From Kibdelosporangium banguiense (GTDB lineage Bacteria > Actinomycetota > Actinomycetes > Mycobacteriales > Pseudonocardiaceae): a stretch of DNA of 64,000 bases. This document shows positions 42,279-50,472 of the stretch, piece by piece. The position numbers and the translations under genes were made by a program. Location: positions 5,779,203 through 5,843,202 of the forward strand of contig NZ_JAGINW010000001.1 of NCBI RefSeq assembly GCF_017876405.1, written 5' to 3'. The notes under the pieces are model-generated. The model saw only the letters and a program-made list of their open reading frames with translations, had not been told where the DNA came from and did no database searches. Position 1 is the stretch's first letter. The number at the start of each line of letters is the position of its first letter.

Positions 42279-42692
42279 TCACGAAGGTGTCGGGAGCCTG
42301 CGGCCGGAGATGATCTCGATGCCTATCGCCAGGTAGTGGTCCATCGCCGCGGCCGACCACGGCCTGAGGCCGAGCTGACGGACCGCGGCGAGGTCGTCGG
42401 TGTCGGTTATGGGTTTGGCCTGGCCCACCGCGACGACACTCCATCCGGTACGGACGCGGTCGTCGGTGAACTCGTCGACTTCGAAGGCCACCACTGTGTC
42501 GGTCGCCGCTATGGCCAGGCGGCTGCGGGCAGCGGTGCGGATGATCACCTTGTTCTCGTGCAGGACGAAGGCGACCGGCTGGACCGCGGGCAGGGCCCGG
42601 TCGGTGAAGACGATCCGGCCGATCGGCACCTTGGCCAGCAGTTGATAGCACTCGTGCTCAGCCAGCACTTCCAGTCCTGCGGAGTCCGCCAT
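42279..42692 (-). CDS. Flavin-reductase/pyridoxamine oxidase-fold protein, DosR-regulon type
   Basis: A 137-residue split-barrel protein of the pyridoxamine 5'-phosphate oxidase superfamily: AEHECYQLLAKVPIGRIVFT at the start, VAFEVDEFTD, GWSVVAVGQA and LRPW. The features match small flavin- or F420-binding proteins such as Rv3129, which belongs to the DosR regulon of M. tuberculosis. ATG at 42692 chosen with GGGGG upstream. A DosR-like box lies 55 bp upstream of the start. Confidence 0.85.
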   Translation of the reverse strand: MADSAGLEVLAEHECYQLLAKVPIGRIVFTDRALPAVQPVAFVLHENKVIIRTAARSRLAIAATDTVVAFEVDEFTDDRVRTGWSVVAVGQAKPITDTDDLAAVRQLGLRPWSAAAMDHYLAIGIEIISGRRLPTPS

Positions 42693-42746
42693 GACACCCC
42701 CTTTTGTTCTCTCCCAACGGTGCTTGTGGAGGTGACCGGTTGGATA

Positions 42747-42760
42747 GGGCCTAAAGGCCC
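42747..42760. promoter_or_regulatory. DosR/DevR-like box 1 (GGGCCTAAAGGCCC)
   Basis: Matches the 14-bp core GGGACTWWAGTCCC at 12 positions and is itself a near-perfect palindrome. Placed 55 bp upstream of the split-barrel gene on the minus strand. Confidence 0.65.
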
Positions 42761-42843
42761 TTGACCGGGCGTCCGTCCTGTCGCGACGGGCGTCCGGCTG
42801 AGGACCTGGGATAAGTGTGCGCATATCCGCATGCCTCGCGCCC

Positions 42844-42857
42844 GGGGCGAAAGTCCT
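42844..42857. promoter_or_regulatory. DosR/DevR-like box 2 (GGGGCGAAAGTCCT)
   Basis: Matches the DosR core at 11 of 14 positions with the invariant AAAGTCC half. It is 78 bp upstream of the Rv1733c-like gene on the plus strand. With box 1 it would serve the divergent promoters. Confidence 0.55.
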
Positions 42858-42934
42858 TATTTGAAAGGGGCCGAGTCCTCCGGAGTTCGACCTTCCTCCT
42901 GGGCAGGATCGAGGTGAGCCTAGGAGGAGACAGC

Positions 42935-43246
42935 ATGGTGCGCTGGACGTTGATCTCGTTGCGTAGAGCGGGGTTCGCCCGGGGAGCGCTGCGCAGAGGA
43001 TCCGACCGTGGCGAGGTCTGTGTCCTGTTGGCGGGTGTGCTGCTCACAGCGGCGGCAGTGCCCGTCGGGGCACAGGTGGAGGAGTGGTTGCTGGGCACGC
43101 TGGTGCCTGACCAGGCGGCGATGGTGGCGGTGGCCGCGGTGATGGTGTGGACATTGCTCGTCTCGGTCGCGTTCCGGGTGCTCAGCGCCACGCTCGAACG
43201 ACGAAGAATCGACGCGTGGGGCAACGAATGGCGGGAGTGCCAATGA
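42935..43246 (+). CDS. Short Rv1733c-like two-helix membrane protein
   Basis: A 103-residue protein: a basic N-terminus, RRGSDRGEVCVLLAGVLLTA leading into membrane helix 1 (about 30-48), a short loop, and helix 2 (about 65-88), ending ERRRIDAWGNEW. The LxRGxDRxE entry and the two-helix plan match M. tuberculosis Rv1733c, a DosR-regulated membrane protein, but the large outer domain of about 90 residues between the helices is missing. AGGAGGA precedes the ATG. The TGA overlaps the next ATG. Confidence 0.8.
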   Translation: MVRWTLISLRRAGFARGALRRGSDRGEVCVLLAGVLLTAAAVPVGAQVEEWLLGTLVPDQAAMVAVAAVMVWTLLVSVAFRVLSATLERRRIDAWGNEWRECQ

Positions 43247-44235
43247 CCTTCGTCCTCGCGGGATTCCTGCTCTACAGCGTTTTCATTGCCGCTTTCGCGT
43301 GGTGGCGGCCACGGCCGAGAAACGCCGGGCACGCGTCCGGGCTGACTTTCTGGATTGTCATTCTCGGTGCCGACGAGAAGGCGATCAGGGCCGCGTTCGC
43401 ACTCGACTCACCGGAATATCCGGTCCGGGTGCTGTGCCAGGACGCCGACGAGAGCAAAGGCGAGGCGCTCAACGCGGCCTACCGGCACATCCGGGACTCA
43501 GCGGTCGAGCAGGGCATTGTCCGGCAGACGGTCATTGGCGTGTTCCACGGTGACGGGTGTGCCGAGCCGGGCGTGCTCAAAGAGGTCGCCGCGTTCTTCA
43601 GCGGGCGCAAGGTCGGTGCGGTCCAGTCCCGGATAGCCATGCGCGGCAGCCTGCGAGGCCTGGACTTCACGGCCACCGAAGACGCCTCACAGCGTCGCCG
43701 GGACGCGTTCGGCCACGTCAAGCTGGGCGGCAACGGCCAGTTCATCCGGCTGACCGCACTCATGCGGCTGGGCGACAGCCCGTGGAGCGGCAGCCTCAGC
43801 CACAGGCTGCACCTGGCCGGCGTCGGAATCCGGTACGCCGCCAACGCCGTGGTCACGCAGGAAGCATCGCCCCGCGTTGATTTCCGCAGTCTCAAGTACG
43901 TACGCAAACTGACATGGCCACGAGCGGCGGCACTTGTCGCGCCTTGGCTCGCGGCACCGCTGACAGCCGGGGTACTCGCGTTGACGATCGCCACGGGCAA
44001 CGCCGCGTGGCTGGGCGCATTGCTGGCGCCGGGACTTGTACAGCGGCTCAGGCCGAGTGGTGAGCCGTGGCGGCGGATGCTGGCGGCCGGAATTTTGTAT
44101 CCGGTCTTTCTGCTGTTCAGGATCATCTCACCGTGGCATGCGCTCATTCGTATGACAAACGTGGTTCCTTTGGTCCCACCGGGGCTACTACCGTGGACGG
44201 ATGGCCATCCGGGTCTTTCTGCTCGACGACCATGA
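43243..44235 (+). CDS. Membrane-associated glycosyltransferase 2-like protein
   Basis: A 330-residue protein with an N-terminal membrane helix (about 3-20), a GT2-like domain with DADESKGEALNAAYRHI, FHGDGCAEPGVLKEVAAFFS and GAVQSRIAMRG, and two or three C-terminal helices (about 240-310). The DGD sequence could be the metal-binding DxD. It most resembles membrane GT2 enzymes but is short. The ATG overlaps the previous stop. The 3' end overlaps the response regulator gene by 35 bp. Substrate unknown. Confidence 0.75.
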   Translation: MTFVLAGFLLYSVFIAAFAWWRPRPRNAGHASGLTFWIVILGADEKAIRAAFALDSPEYPVRVLCQDADESKGEALNAAYRHIRDSAVEQGIVRQTVIGVFHGDGCAEPGVLKEVAAFFSGRKVGAVQSRIAMRGSLRGLDFTATEDASQRRRDAFGHVKLGGNGQFIRLTALMRLGDSPWSGSLSHRLHLAGVGIRYAANAVVTQEASPRVDFRSLKYVRKLTWPRAAALVAPWLAAPLTAGVLALTIATGNAAWLGALLAPGLVQRLRPSGEPWRRMLAAGILYPVFLLFRIISPWHALIRMTNVVPLVPPGLLPWTDGHPGLSARRP

Positions 44236-44851
44236 AGTCGTGCGCAAGGGCGTTGTCGCGTTGCTGGGTACGAACCCCGACATCTGCGTGGTGGGGGAGG
44301 CATCCACAGCCGCGGAGGCGCTGGCCACCGTTCCGGTGATCAAGCCGGACGTGGCAGTGCTCGACGTGCGCCTGCCCGATGGCGACGGCGTTCAGGTCTG
44401 CCGGGAGCTGCGCGCGACCATGCCCGATCTCGCCTGCCTGATGCTGACGTCATACGCCGATGACGAGGCGTTGTTCGAGTCGGTCATGGCAGGCGCGGCC
44501 GGTTACGTGCTCAAAGAGGTCCGAGGCGGCGAACTGATCCGTGCGATCCGGGTTGTGGCCGAGGGCGGCTCGCTGCTCGACCCGACCGCGACCACCCAGG
44601 TCCTCACCAGGCTGCGTACCGGTGGCGGCCCGGCCGGCCAGCTGGCGGAGCTCACCGAACAGGAACGCAAGGTCCTGGAGCTGATCGGCGAGGGCCTGAC
44701 CAACCGGCAGATCGCCACCCGGCTGTTCCTGGCCGAGAAAACGGTCAAGAACTACGTGTCCAACCTGCTGTCCAAACTGGGCATGCGCCGACGGACCCAG
44801 GCCGCTGTGCTGGCCACCGAGATCCGCCAGAGCCGCAGGCGATCACCGTAA
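44201..44851 (+). CDS. devR: DevR/DosR-like response regulator
   Basis: A 216-residue NarL-family response regulator. The receiver has Asp55 (VAVLDVRLPDGDG), the LTSY switch Thr/Ser and Lys (VLKEV). The LuxR-type helix-turn-helix has LTEQERKVLELIGEGLTNRQ and FLAEKTVKNYVSNLLSKLGM, near-identical to the recognition helix of mycobacterial DevR. It probably binds the GGG-N8-CCC boxes at 42747 and 42844 and runs a hypoxia- or redox-type response. It converges with the kinase gene (9-bp overlap). Confidence 0.9.
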   Translation: MAIRVFLLDDHEVVRKGVVALLGTNPDICVVGEASTAAEALATVPVIKPDVAVLDVRLPDGDGVQVCRELRATMPDLACLMLTSYADDEALFESVMAGAAGYVLKEVRGGELIRAIRVVAEGGSLLDPTATTQVLTRLRTGGGPAGQLAELTEQERKVLELIGEGLTNRQIATRLFLAEKTVKNYVSNLLSKLGMRRRTQAAVLATEIRQSRRRSP

Positions 44852-46009
44852 CGGCACGCGCCAGCGCAACTCGGTCCCTGGATTGGCGGGCACGGTATTG
44901 AACGTCCCGCCAAGCCGGCGTGCGCGGACCGCCATGTTCGCGACGCCGCTGCGACGGCCGCCGGACGGCATGCCGACACCGTTGTCGATCACCCGCAGCA
45001 GCAGGTCCTCGCCGGCGGCGATCTCCACGGCCACCGCGGACGCCTGCGCGTGCCTGGCCACATTGGACAACGCTTCACGAAGCACGGGAAGCAACTGCTC
45101 ACACGTTGTGGGGGAGACCGTGGTGTCCACCGGGCCGAGGAACCGGACCGACGGCGGGAACCCGAGCACCGTGGTCGCGTAGTTGGCCGCCTCGAGCACC
45201 TGCGAGCGCAGGCTTTCCTCCGGCGGGGCCTGCAACGCGAACACCGTCGTGCGGATCTCCTGGATGGTCTCGTCGAGGTCGTCGACGGCCTGCCTGATCC
45301 GGGCGGACGCGTCGTCCGGGTCCACCGGGACGATCGCCGCCGCGGCCTCCAGCGCCATGCCGGTCGCGAAGACCCGCTGAATCACCAGGTCGTGCAGGTC
45401 GCGGGCGATCCGGTCGCGATCCTCGAACACCACCAGCCGCTGCTGGTCGGCACGCGCGGTGGCGTAACGCAGGGCCAGCGCGGCATGCGCGGCGAAGTTG
45501 CGCAGCAGCTCCAGGTCGGCCGGGCCGAACAGCGGTTCCTCCCGCCGGCGGCACAGCAGCAGGACGCCCAGGGTGTCCGTACCGGCCTTGAGCGGGACGA
45601 TCGCCGCGGACCCGAGGCCTTTGAGATCGCCGGGGGAGACGTCGCCGTCGTCGCCCTGCCAGGAGGCGGCCGCGTCGCCGTACTGGTCGATCAAGTACGC
45701 CTCGCCGCTGCTGTAAACGAGTCCGGACGCCGTCCCCTCGACGCTGATCGTCGCGCCCTCCAGGCGTTCGACGCCGACGACCACGTGAAATACCAGTACC
45801 CCCGGCTGATCCTCGTCCGGCAGGGCGATCGCCGCGAACGGTGCCCCGGCGACCTCGCGGGCATGCGCGGCGATCAGCCGGAGCTCGTCTTCGGTGCCGT
45901 CACTGGCCAGGAGGGTCGCGGTGATCTCGTTGGATGCGAGCAACCATGCTTCCCTGCGCCTGGACTCCGCCAGGAGCCCGGCCATCGCGTCGGGGTCCAT
46001 GTTGTACAT
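44843..46009 (-). CDS. GAF-domain histidine kinase (DevS-like, one GAF)
   Basis: A 388-residue sensor kinase: one GAF domain (about 35-180), a HisKA_3 dimerisation helix with the phospho-His in DRDRIARDLHDLVIQ (about residue 200), and a HATPase domain (LLPVLREALSNVARHA, then DNGVGMP). Mycobacterial DevS/DosT have two GAF domains with haem in the first; only one is here, so haem binding is not assured. It is the likely partner of the adjacent DevR-like regulator. ATG at 46009 chosen; an ATG three codons on is also possible. Confidence 0.88.
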   Translation of the reverse strand: MYNMDPDAMAGLLAESRRREAWLLASNEITATLLASDGTEDELRLIAAHAREVAGAPFAAIALPDEDQPGVLVFHVVVGVERLEGATISVEGTASGLVYSSGEAYLIDQYGDAAASWQGDDGDVSPGDLKGLGSAAIVPLKAGTDTLGVLLLCRRREEPLFGPADLELLRNFAAHAALALRYATARADQQRLVVFEDRDRIARDLHDLVIQRVFATGMALEAAAAIVPVDPDDASARIRQAVDDLDETIQEIRTTVFALQAPPEESLRSQVLEAANYATTVLGFPPSVRFLGPVDTTVSPTTCEQLLPVLREALSNVARHAQASAVAVEIAAGEDLLLRVIDNGVGMPSGGRRSGVANMAVRARRLGGTFNTVPANPGTELRWRVPLR

Positions 46010-46088
46010 GATGCGGTGTCTTCCGGCCCGGGACACAAGGGTAGTTGGACCCTGTCGGGTACCAGGGCCCACGGCGAGAGTGGAAAGC

Positions 46089-46115
46089 ACCGATCTCACC
46101 GAGGGGGAGATCGGT
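46089..46115. terminator. Hairpin between the two kinase genes
   Basis: ACCGATCTC (46089-46097) pairs with GAGATCGGT (46107-46115). It lies just downstream of the short kinase stop, so it probably ends that transcript before the full-length kinase gene. Confidence 0.6.
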
Positions 46116-46131
46116 CAGCGGGCCCGGAGCG

Positions 46132-46908
46132 TCAGCGGCGAGGTGTGTCTTGCAGAGCGAAGATGGTGCGCCTGATCTCCCGGATCGTCTGGTCGAGCTC
46201 GTCGGCGAAGCCGGCGACTCGCCTGCCGACCTCCGGTTTGGTGACCAGCCTGGTGAGTCCCTGCAGGCCGAGGCCGATCGAGAACAGCCGTTGGATCACC
46301 TGATCGTGCAGGTCACGCGCGATCCGGTCGCGTTCCTCGAACACCGCAAGACGCTGCCGGTCCTGTTGCGCCCGCGCGAACTCGATGGCTAGCGCGGCAT
46401 GCGCGGCGAACGCCTCCACCATCTCCAGATCGGAGTCCCCGAACGGCTCCTGGCCGCGGCCCCGCGAGATCATCAGTACCCCGAGGACGGTCTTGCCCGC
46501 GGTGAACGGGACCATGACCGTGGACTCGAGTTTCTTCAGCTGGGCAGGCGGCCCGCCCGCCCACTCGATCTCCAGCTGGTTGGCCGCTTCCCAGATGTCC
46601 GGCACGATCAGCGGCTCGCCCGTGGTGAACACATTGCCGACAAGGCTGTTGCCGACTGTGATGTGCATGCCGATGATGTGCGCGGCGGCCGGGTTGCCGA
46701 CCACTTCGAACACCAGATGTTCCCCGTCGCGATCGGGCAGGGCGACTGCCACGAACGGTGCTCCGGAGATCTCGGCGGCCCGCCGGGTGACCAGTTTCAA
46801 TGCCTCATCGGCGGGCTGTCCGCCGAGCAAAGCGCCGGTCAGCTCGTTGGAAGCCCTCAACCACGTCTCTCGTTGCCGTAGCTCGCGCAGGAGAGATTCC
46901 TCGGCCAT
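46132..46908 (-). CDS. GAF-HisKA_3 protein lacking the kinase ATPase domain
   Basis: A 258-residue protein with a GAF domain (about 30-180) and the dimerisation/phospho-acceptor helix RDRIARDLHDQVIQR, ending at IFALQDTPRR. The ATP-binding (HATPase) domain is absent, and the 120 bp that follow have no trace of it; a hairpin terminator lies there instead. It is thus a stable short form. It could form heterodimers with the full kinase, accept phosphate from it or act as a sensor-only inhibitor. ATG at 46908 follows GGAG closely; a TTG at 46926 is possible. Confidence 0.8.
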   Translation of the reverse strand: MAEESLLRELRQRETWLRASNELTGALLGGQPADEALKLVTRRAAEISGAPFVAVALPDRDGEHLVFEVVGNPAAAHIIGMHITVGNSLVGNVFTTGEPLIVPDIWEAANQLEIEWAGGPPAQLKKLESTVMVPFTAGKTVLGVLMISRGRGQEPFGDSDLEMVEAFAAHAALAIEFARAQQDRQRLAVFEERDRIARDLHDQVIQRLFSIGLGLQGLTRLVTKPEVGRRVAGFADELDQTIREIRRTIFALQDTPRR

Positions 46909-47164
46909 ACTCCGGAGGTTAGCCAACTGGTCTGGGCCAGGCGAACGATCCGGCCGCAGTTAAGCGGATCGGAGCAATTCACGCTGCATCTAAAGTGGAC
47001 GGCATAACTGCCGTCCCGCCGAGTGTGTTCGAACTGATGTTCGATTGTAACGCCGTTGTTGATGATCTCGTCACACGCCCGTGGATCCGGCCATTGGGAG
47101 CATGCCGTTTTGACTGCGTTCGGGCGAGTTTGCCGAGGGCATTCCGCGGGGTATTAGTTCGGTC

Positions 47165-48322
47165 GTGGTCGCCACGTATCTGTTGCCTGTCACCACAGCG
47201 CTGTCGGTTTTCCCGCTCATCGCGCTGCTGGTGATGCTGCCGGTCGCCGTTGTCTCCTATCGGCGGCGTGGCCGGGCGGGAGGCTGGGCGACCCTGGTCT
47301 TTTACTGTTTTCTGTTCTATCTGCTCGCGGCGGTCATGCAGACTGTGATTCCGTTGCCGCGCAACCCGGAGTCGTACTGCGCGACGCAGACGTACGCCAG
47401 CACGCCGCAGTTGCGGCCGTTCTACTTCATCGAGGTCGTCGAGCAGCGCTCCCGTGGCCGGTGGAGCCTCGGCGCGATGATGCGCAACCCTGCTCTGTGG
47501 AGTACCACGCTCAACGTCGTGCTGCTGTTGCCGCTCGGATTCTTCCTGCGATACATGGCAAAGAGCCGGTTTCTCGCGGCGACCGCGATCGGGTTCGGCG
47601 TCTCGCTGTTGTTCGAACTGACTCAGCTGACCGGATTGTGGTTCGTGTACCCGTGCGCGTACCGGCTGTTCAGTGTGGATGACCTGATTCTCAACACGGC
47701 CGGTGCCGCGATCGGCTGGCTGATCGCCGGTCCGCTCGGCCGGCTGTTGCCACCGCTTGAGTCCGAGGGTGAGCGAAGCCGTTACGCCACAAGGGTTACA
47801 CCCAGTCGTCGGCTGTTCGCACTGGTGACCGACGCGGTCGGGTTCTTTGTCCTGACCGGGTTCGTGCTCGGGCTCATCGTTCTCTTCGGCGGGACCAGCG
47901 CCGGCCAGGGCCCGATCGTGGTGGTGCTGGCCGTGGTGTGGTTCCTGCTCGTGCCGGTGATCACGGGGTCCACTGTGGGCAAACGGGCCATGCTGCTGAA
48001 GGTGGAACGGACCGGCGGGCGCCGGGCCGGCCCGCTGTCGTGGCTGGTGCGCAACGGGATTCTGCTGTCGCCGATGTGGCTGGTGTGGATCGCGCTCTCG
48101 GTGGACCACTGGGACGTCCTCGGCCGCCCGGAGCAACTGCTGATCCCGGCCGGGATGCTGATCTCGTTGTTCGTCGTGGGGATCTGGTCGCCGCTGGCGG
48201 TGTTCTTCGGCGGCGAGCCCGCGCCGTACGAACGGCTGACACGGACGACCAACGTCGCCGTTCTCAAACCTGCCCGAGACGGCCGTACCGAAGAGTTGAA
48301 AGTATCTGCTTCCAGGGGGTGA
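47165..48322 (+). CDS. VanZ-RDD fusion membrane protein
   Basis: A 385-residue protein. The N-terminal part (about 1-200) is a VanZ-like domain with about five helices and the motifs LNVVLLLPLGFFLRY and ELTQLTGL, then DDLILNTAGAAIGW. The C-terminal part (about 215-345) is an RDD domain (RLFALVTDAVGFFVL and the Arg-containing GKRAMLLKVERTGG). VanZ proteins lower sensitivity to teicoplanin in other bacteria; RDD proteins are of mixed role (some are Na+/H+ antiporters). GTG start; no strong SD seen. Confidence 0.85.
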   Translation: MVATYLLPVTTALSVFPLIALLVMLPVAVVSYRRRGRAGGWATLVFYCFLFYLLAAVMQTVIPLPRNPESYCATQTYASTPQLRPFYFIEVVEQRSRGRWSLGAMMRNPALWSTTLNVVLLLPLGFFLRYMAKSRFLAATAIGFGVSLLFELTQLTGLWFVYPCAYRLFSVDDLILNTAGAAIGWLIAGPLGRLLPPLESEGERSRYATRVTPSRRLFALVTDAVGFFVLTGFVLGLIVLFGGTSAGQGPIVVVLAVVWFLLVPVITGSTVGKRAMLLKVERTGGRRAGPLSWLVRNGILLSPMWLVWIALSVDHWDVLGRPEQLLIPAGMLISLFVVGIWSPLAVFFGGEPAPYERLTRTTNVAVLKPARDGRTEELKVSASRG

Positions 48323-48374
48323 TGACGCCTTAACTGAGCGCTACGCTGGGGGAAAGGCGCGAGAGGAACGGACC

Positions 48375-49724
48375 TTGGTCGATCCCCGGGGCAACGCACG
48401 GGACGTCGCCGCCATGGCATGGCAGTTGCATGCGCGCCAGCGGTCGGCCGAGAGCCTCATCATGCTGGCGCAAACCGCGGACCGGCTCCGCCCGTTGCAG
48501 CCGGATGTCGCGGACTTGCTTGACTGGCAACGGGTTTCACTGGCCAGTACGGCGAGCTCCACGGCGCACATCGCCCGTTCGCAAGCCGACGTCATCCATC
48601 CGGACACCCGGCTTTGGGCCGGTTTCCAGGCGTACATGCTGAGTATGCGGACCGACCGGCCGGCGCGCGCGATCCGTGAGCTGACTGAGCGAGCCATCCA
48701 GCGAGACGGGCTGGAACTGGACGAACGCCAGCGAGTGGTCCTGTCCTCACACGTCGCCGCCGCCATGGTCCGGACGGAGGATTTCCCCGAACTCCTTGCC
48801 TTCTGCGCAGCCGAGATCAATCGTATGCGCGAGCGGGTGACCCCGTGGGCGTACACAATCCGTGCCATCGCCAACACCGGGATAGGCAAACCATTGCAGG
48901 CGGCGGCCGACGCGCACCACGCGATGGAGCTGACCGACGACCGCAAGTCGTCGCCGTGGGTCGGGGCGTGCTCGGCGCTGCTCGACGCGTGGACCGAACT
49001 GTCGGCCTTCCAGGACGCGGGCGAACTGCTCGACCGGTGCGGAATGGCCGGGGAGCTGCCCGAGTACGTGGTATACAACTATGTGTTGCACAGCAGGGGA
49101 AAGCTCCGGCTGTCCCTCGGCGACGCGGCAGGCGCGCTGGCTGATCAACTCGAGTGCGCCCGGCGGCTCGGCGAATGGGGAGCGACGAACCCAGCGATGC
49201 TGCCTTGGCGGTCGTACGCCGCGTTGGCGTACCGCATTCTCGGCAATCGCACGGCCGCGATCCGGCTCAGCGACGAGGAAGTGGGCCATGCACGCGCATG
49301 GGGCACGCCGCGTGCGCTCGGCCTCGCGCTGGCGACAAGGGCCGCGCTCAGCTGGCACACCGGGGGAGAGCTGCTGCTGAAGGAAGCCACCCGGTATCTG
49401 GCGCAGTGGGACGTGAAGTCATCCTCCGCCCTGGCGCCGCGGGCATTCGGGATGATCAGGGCATGTGGCGCGGCCAGCCTCGCCGACCAGTTGGAGCTCG
49501 TGATCATGGGCGCCGGCGCGGACACCGAGCCCAAGCCCCTCAACCAGTTGGTCGACATGGCGTTGTCCGGCCAGTCCAACAAGCAGATCGCACAAGGCCT
49601 TTCGGTGACAACCAAGACCGTCGAGTTCCACTTCACCCGGATATACCAGAAACTCGGCATCAAACGGCGGGCCGACCTCGCCACAGCCGTACGGTCCCGC
49701 GGCTCTGACAGCCGCTTCCTCTAG
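48375..49724 (+). CDS. LuxR-family regulator with helical repeat domain, no ATPase
   Basis: A 449-residue protein. Residues 1 to about 375 are helical and TPR-like, similar to the middle part of LAL regulators, but the Walker ATPase is missing. The C-terminal helix-turn-helix is LVDMALSGQSNKQIAQGLSV, then TTKTVEFHFTRIYQKLGI. The start is TTG at 48375 after GAGAGG. It lies 52 bp after the VanZ-RDD gene and may be co-transcribed. Target unknown. Confidence 0.85.
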   Translation: MVDPRGNARDVAAMAWQLHARQRSAESLIMLAQTADRLRPLQPDVADLLDWQRVSLASTASSTAHIARSQADVIHPDTRLWAGFQAYMLSMRTDRPARAIRELTERAIQRDGLELDERQRVVLSSHVAAAMVRTEDFPELLAFCAAEINRMRERVTPWAYTIRAIANTGIGKPLQAAADAHHAMELTDDRKSSPWVGACSALLDAWTELSAFQDAGELLDRCGMAGELPEYVVYNYVLHSRGKLRLSLGDAAGALADQLECARRLGEWGATNPAMLPWRSYAALAYRILGNRTAAIRLSDEEVGHARAWGTPRALGLALATRAALSWHTGGELLLKEATRYLAQWDVKSSSALAPRAFGMIRACGAASLADQLELVIMGAGADTEPKPLNQLVDMALSGQSNKQIAQGLSVTTKTVEFHFTRIYQKLGIKRRADLATAVRSRGSDSRFL

Positions 49725-49894
49725 GCTCGCGGGTGGGGCTGATTCGTCGTATTGCCAATTACCTGGCCGGTTTGGCGAATGATAATCACGTGGATTCGGG
49801 TTTATCCGGGAGTTTTGGACAGCAGGCAACTGGCCGAGGTGTGATGCGTCTCACTGGGTAGCCGTGTTCGCGGCTTTTTTCGAGGGAGTCGGAA

Positions 49895-50434
49895 ATGATC
49901 TTTCGACGGATGAGACGGATGAGTTTGATGGTGGCCGCGGTGGTGGCCATGACTCTTGCTGTTCCTGTGAGTGCGTCGGCGACGCCGTCGTACTGCGGGA
50001 TTACGTGGGGTTCGCTGACGAAGTCGGCGCCGTGGGCGCTGGCCACCGAACTGGTGGACATTCGGTCTGGGCAACATGATTGTTATGACCGGCTGGTGGT
50101 CGACTTCAGGGGCAATACCCAGGGCTATCACGTCACCTATGTCGATCAGGTGTATGAGGACGGGAGCGGCAGGCTGGTTCCGTTGCGTGGCGGGGCCAAG
50201 CTGGAGGTCGTTGTCGGCGGCCCGGCTTATGATCAGAACGGGAATCTGACCTATACGCCCGCCAATCGGGCTGAGCTGGTCAATGTTTCCGGCTATCAGG
50301 CGTTCCGGCAGGTGGCGTGGGCCGGTTCGTTCGAGGGGACGACCACGGTCGGGCTCGGTGTCCGGTCCCGGCTGCCTTTCCGGGTGCTGACGTTGCCGAA
50401 CCGCATCGTTGTCGACGTCGCGCACTTCTGGTGA
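49895..50434 (+). CDS. Secreted AMIN-like domain protein
   Basis: A 179-residue exported protein: a signal peptide at about 1-30 (MRRMSLMVAAVVAMTLAVPV, ASA site), then a single beta-rich domain with YDRLVVDFRGN and a C-terminal RIVVDVAHFW. This is the AMIN-like pattern found in small secreted actinobacterial proteins, possibly binding the cell envelope. Two cysteines could form a disulfide (YCG and DCYD). Closed by a terminator shared with the convergent ligase gene. Confidence 0.85.
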   Translation: MIFRRMRRMSLMVAAVVAMTLAVPVSASATPSYCGITWGSLTKSAPWALATELVDIRSGQHDCYDRLVVDFRGNTQGYHVTYVDQVYEDGSGRLVPLRGGAKLEVVVGGPAYDQNGNLTYTPANRAELVNVSGYQAFRQVAWAGSFEGTTTVGLGVRSRLPFRVLTLPNRIVVDVAHFW

Positions 50435-50439
50435 TCAGT

Positions 50440-50472
50440 TGAGCCTTCGTGGGTCCTGCTCACGAAGGCTCA
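50440..50472. terminator. Bidirectional hairpin terminator
   Basis: TGAGCCTTCGTG (50440-50451) pairs perfectly with CACGAAGGCTCA (50461-50472), loop 9 nt, between convergent genes. It includes the stop of the acyl-CoA ligase gene. Confidence 0.75.

Noticed and set aside
44843..46009. Haem-binding DosS/DosT sensor
   Set aside because: Only one GAF domain is present and I cannot identify the proximal His with confidence, so haem binding is not claimed.
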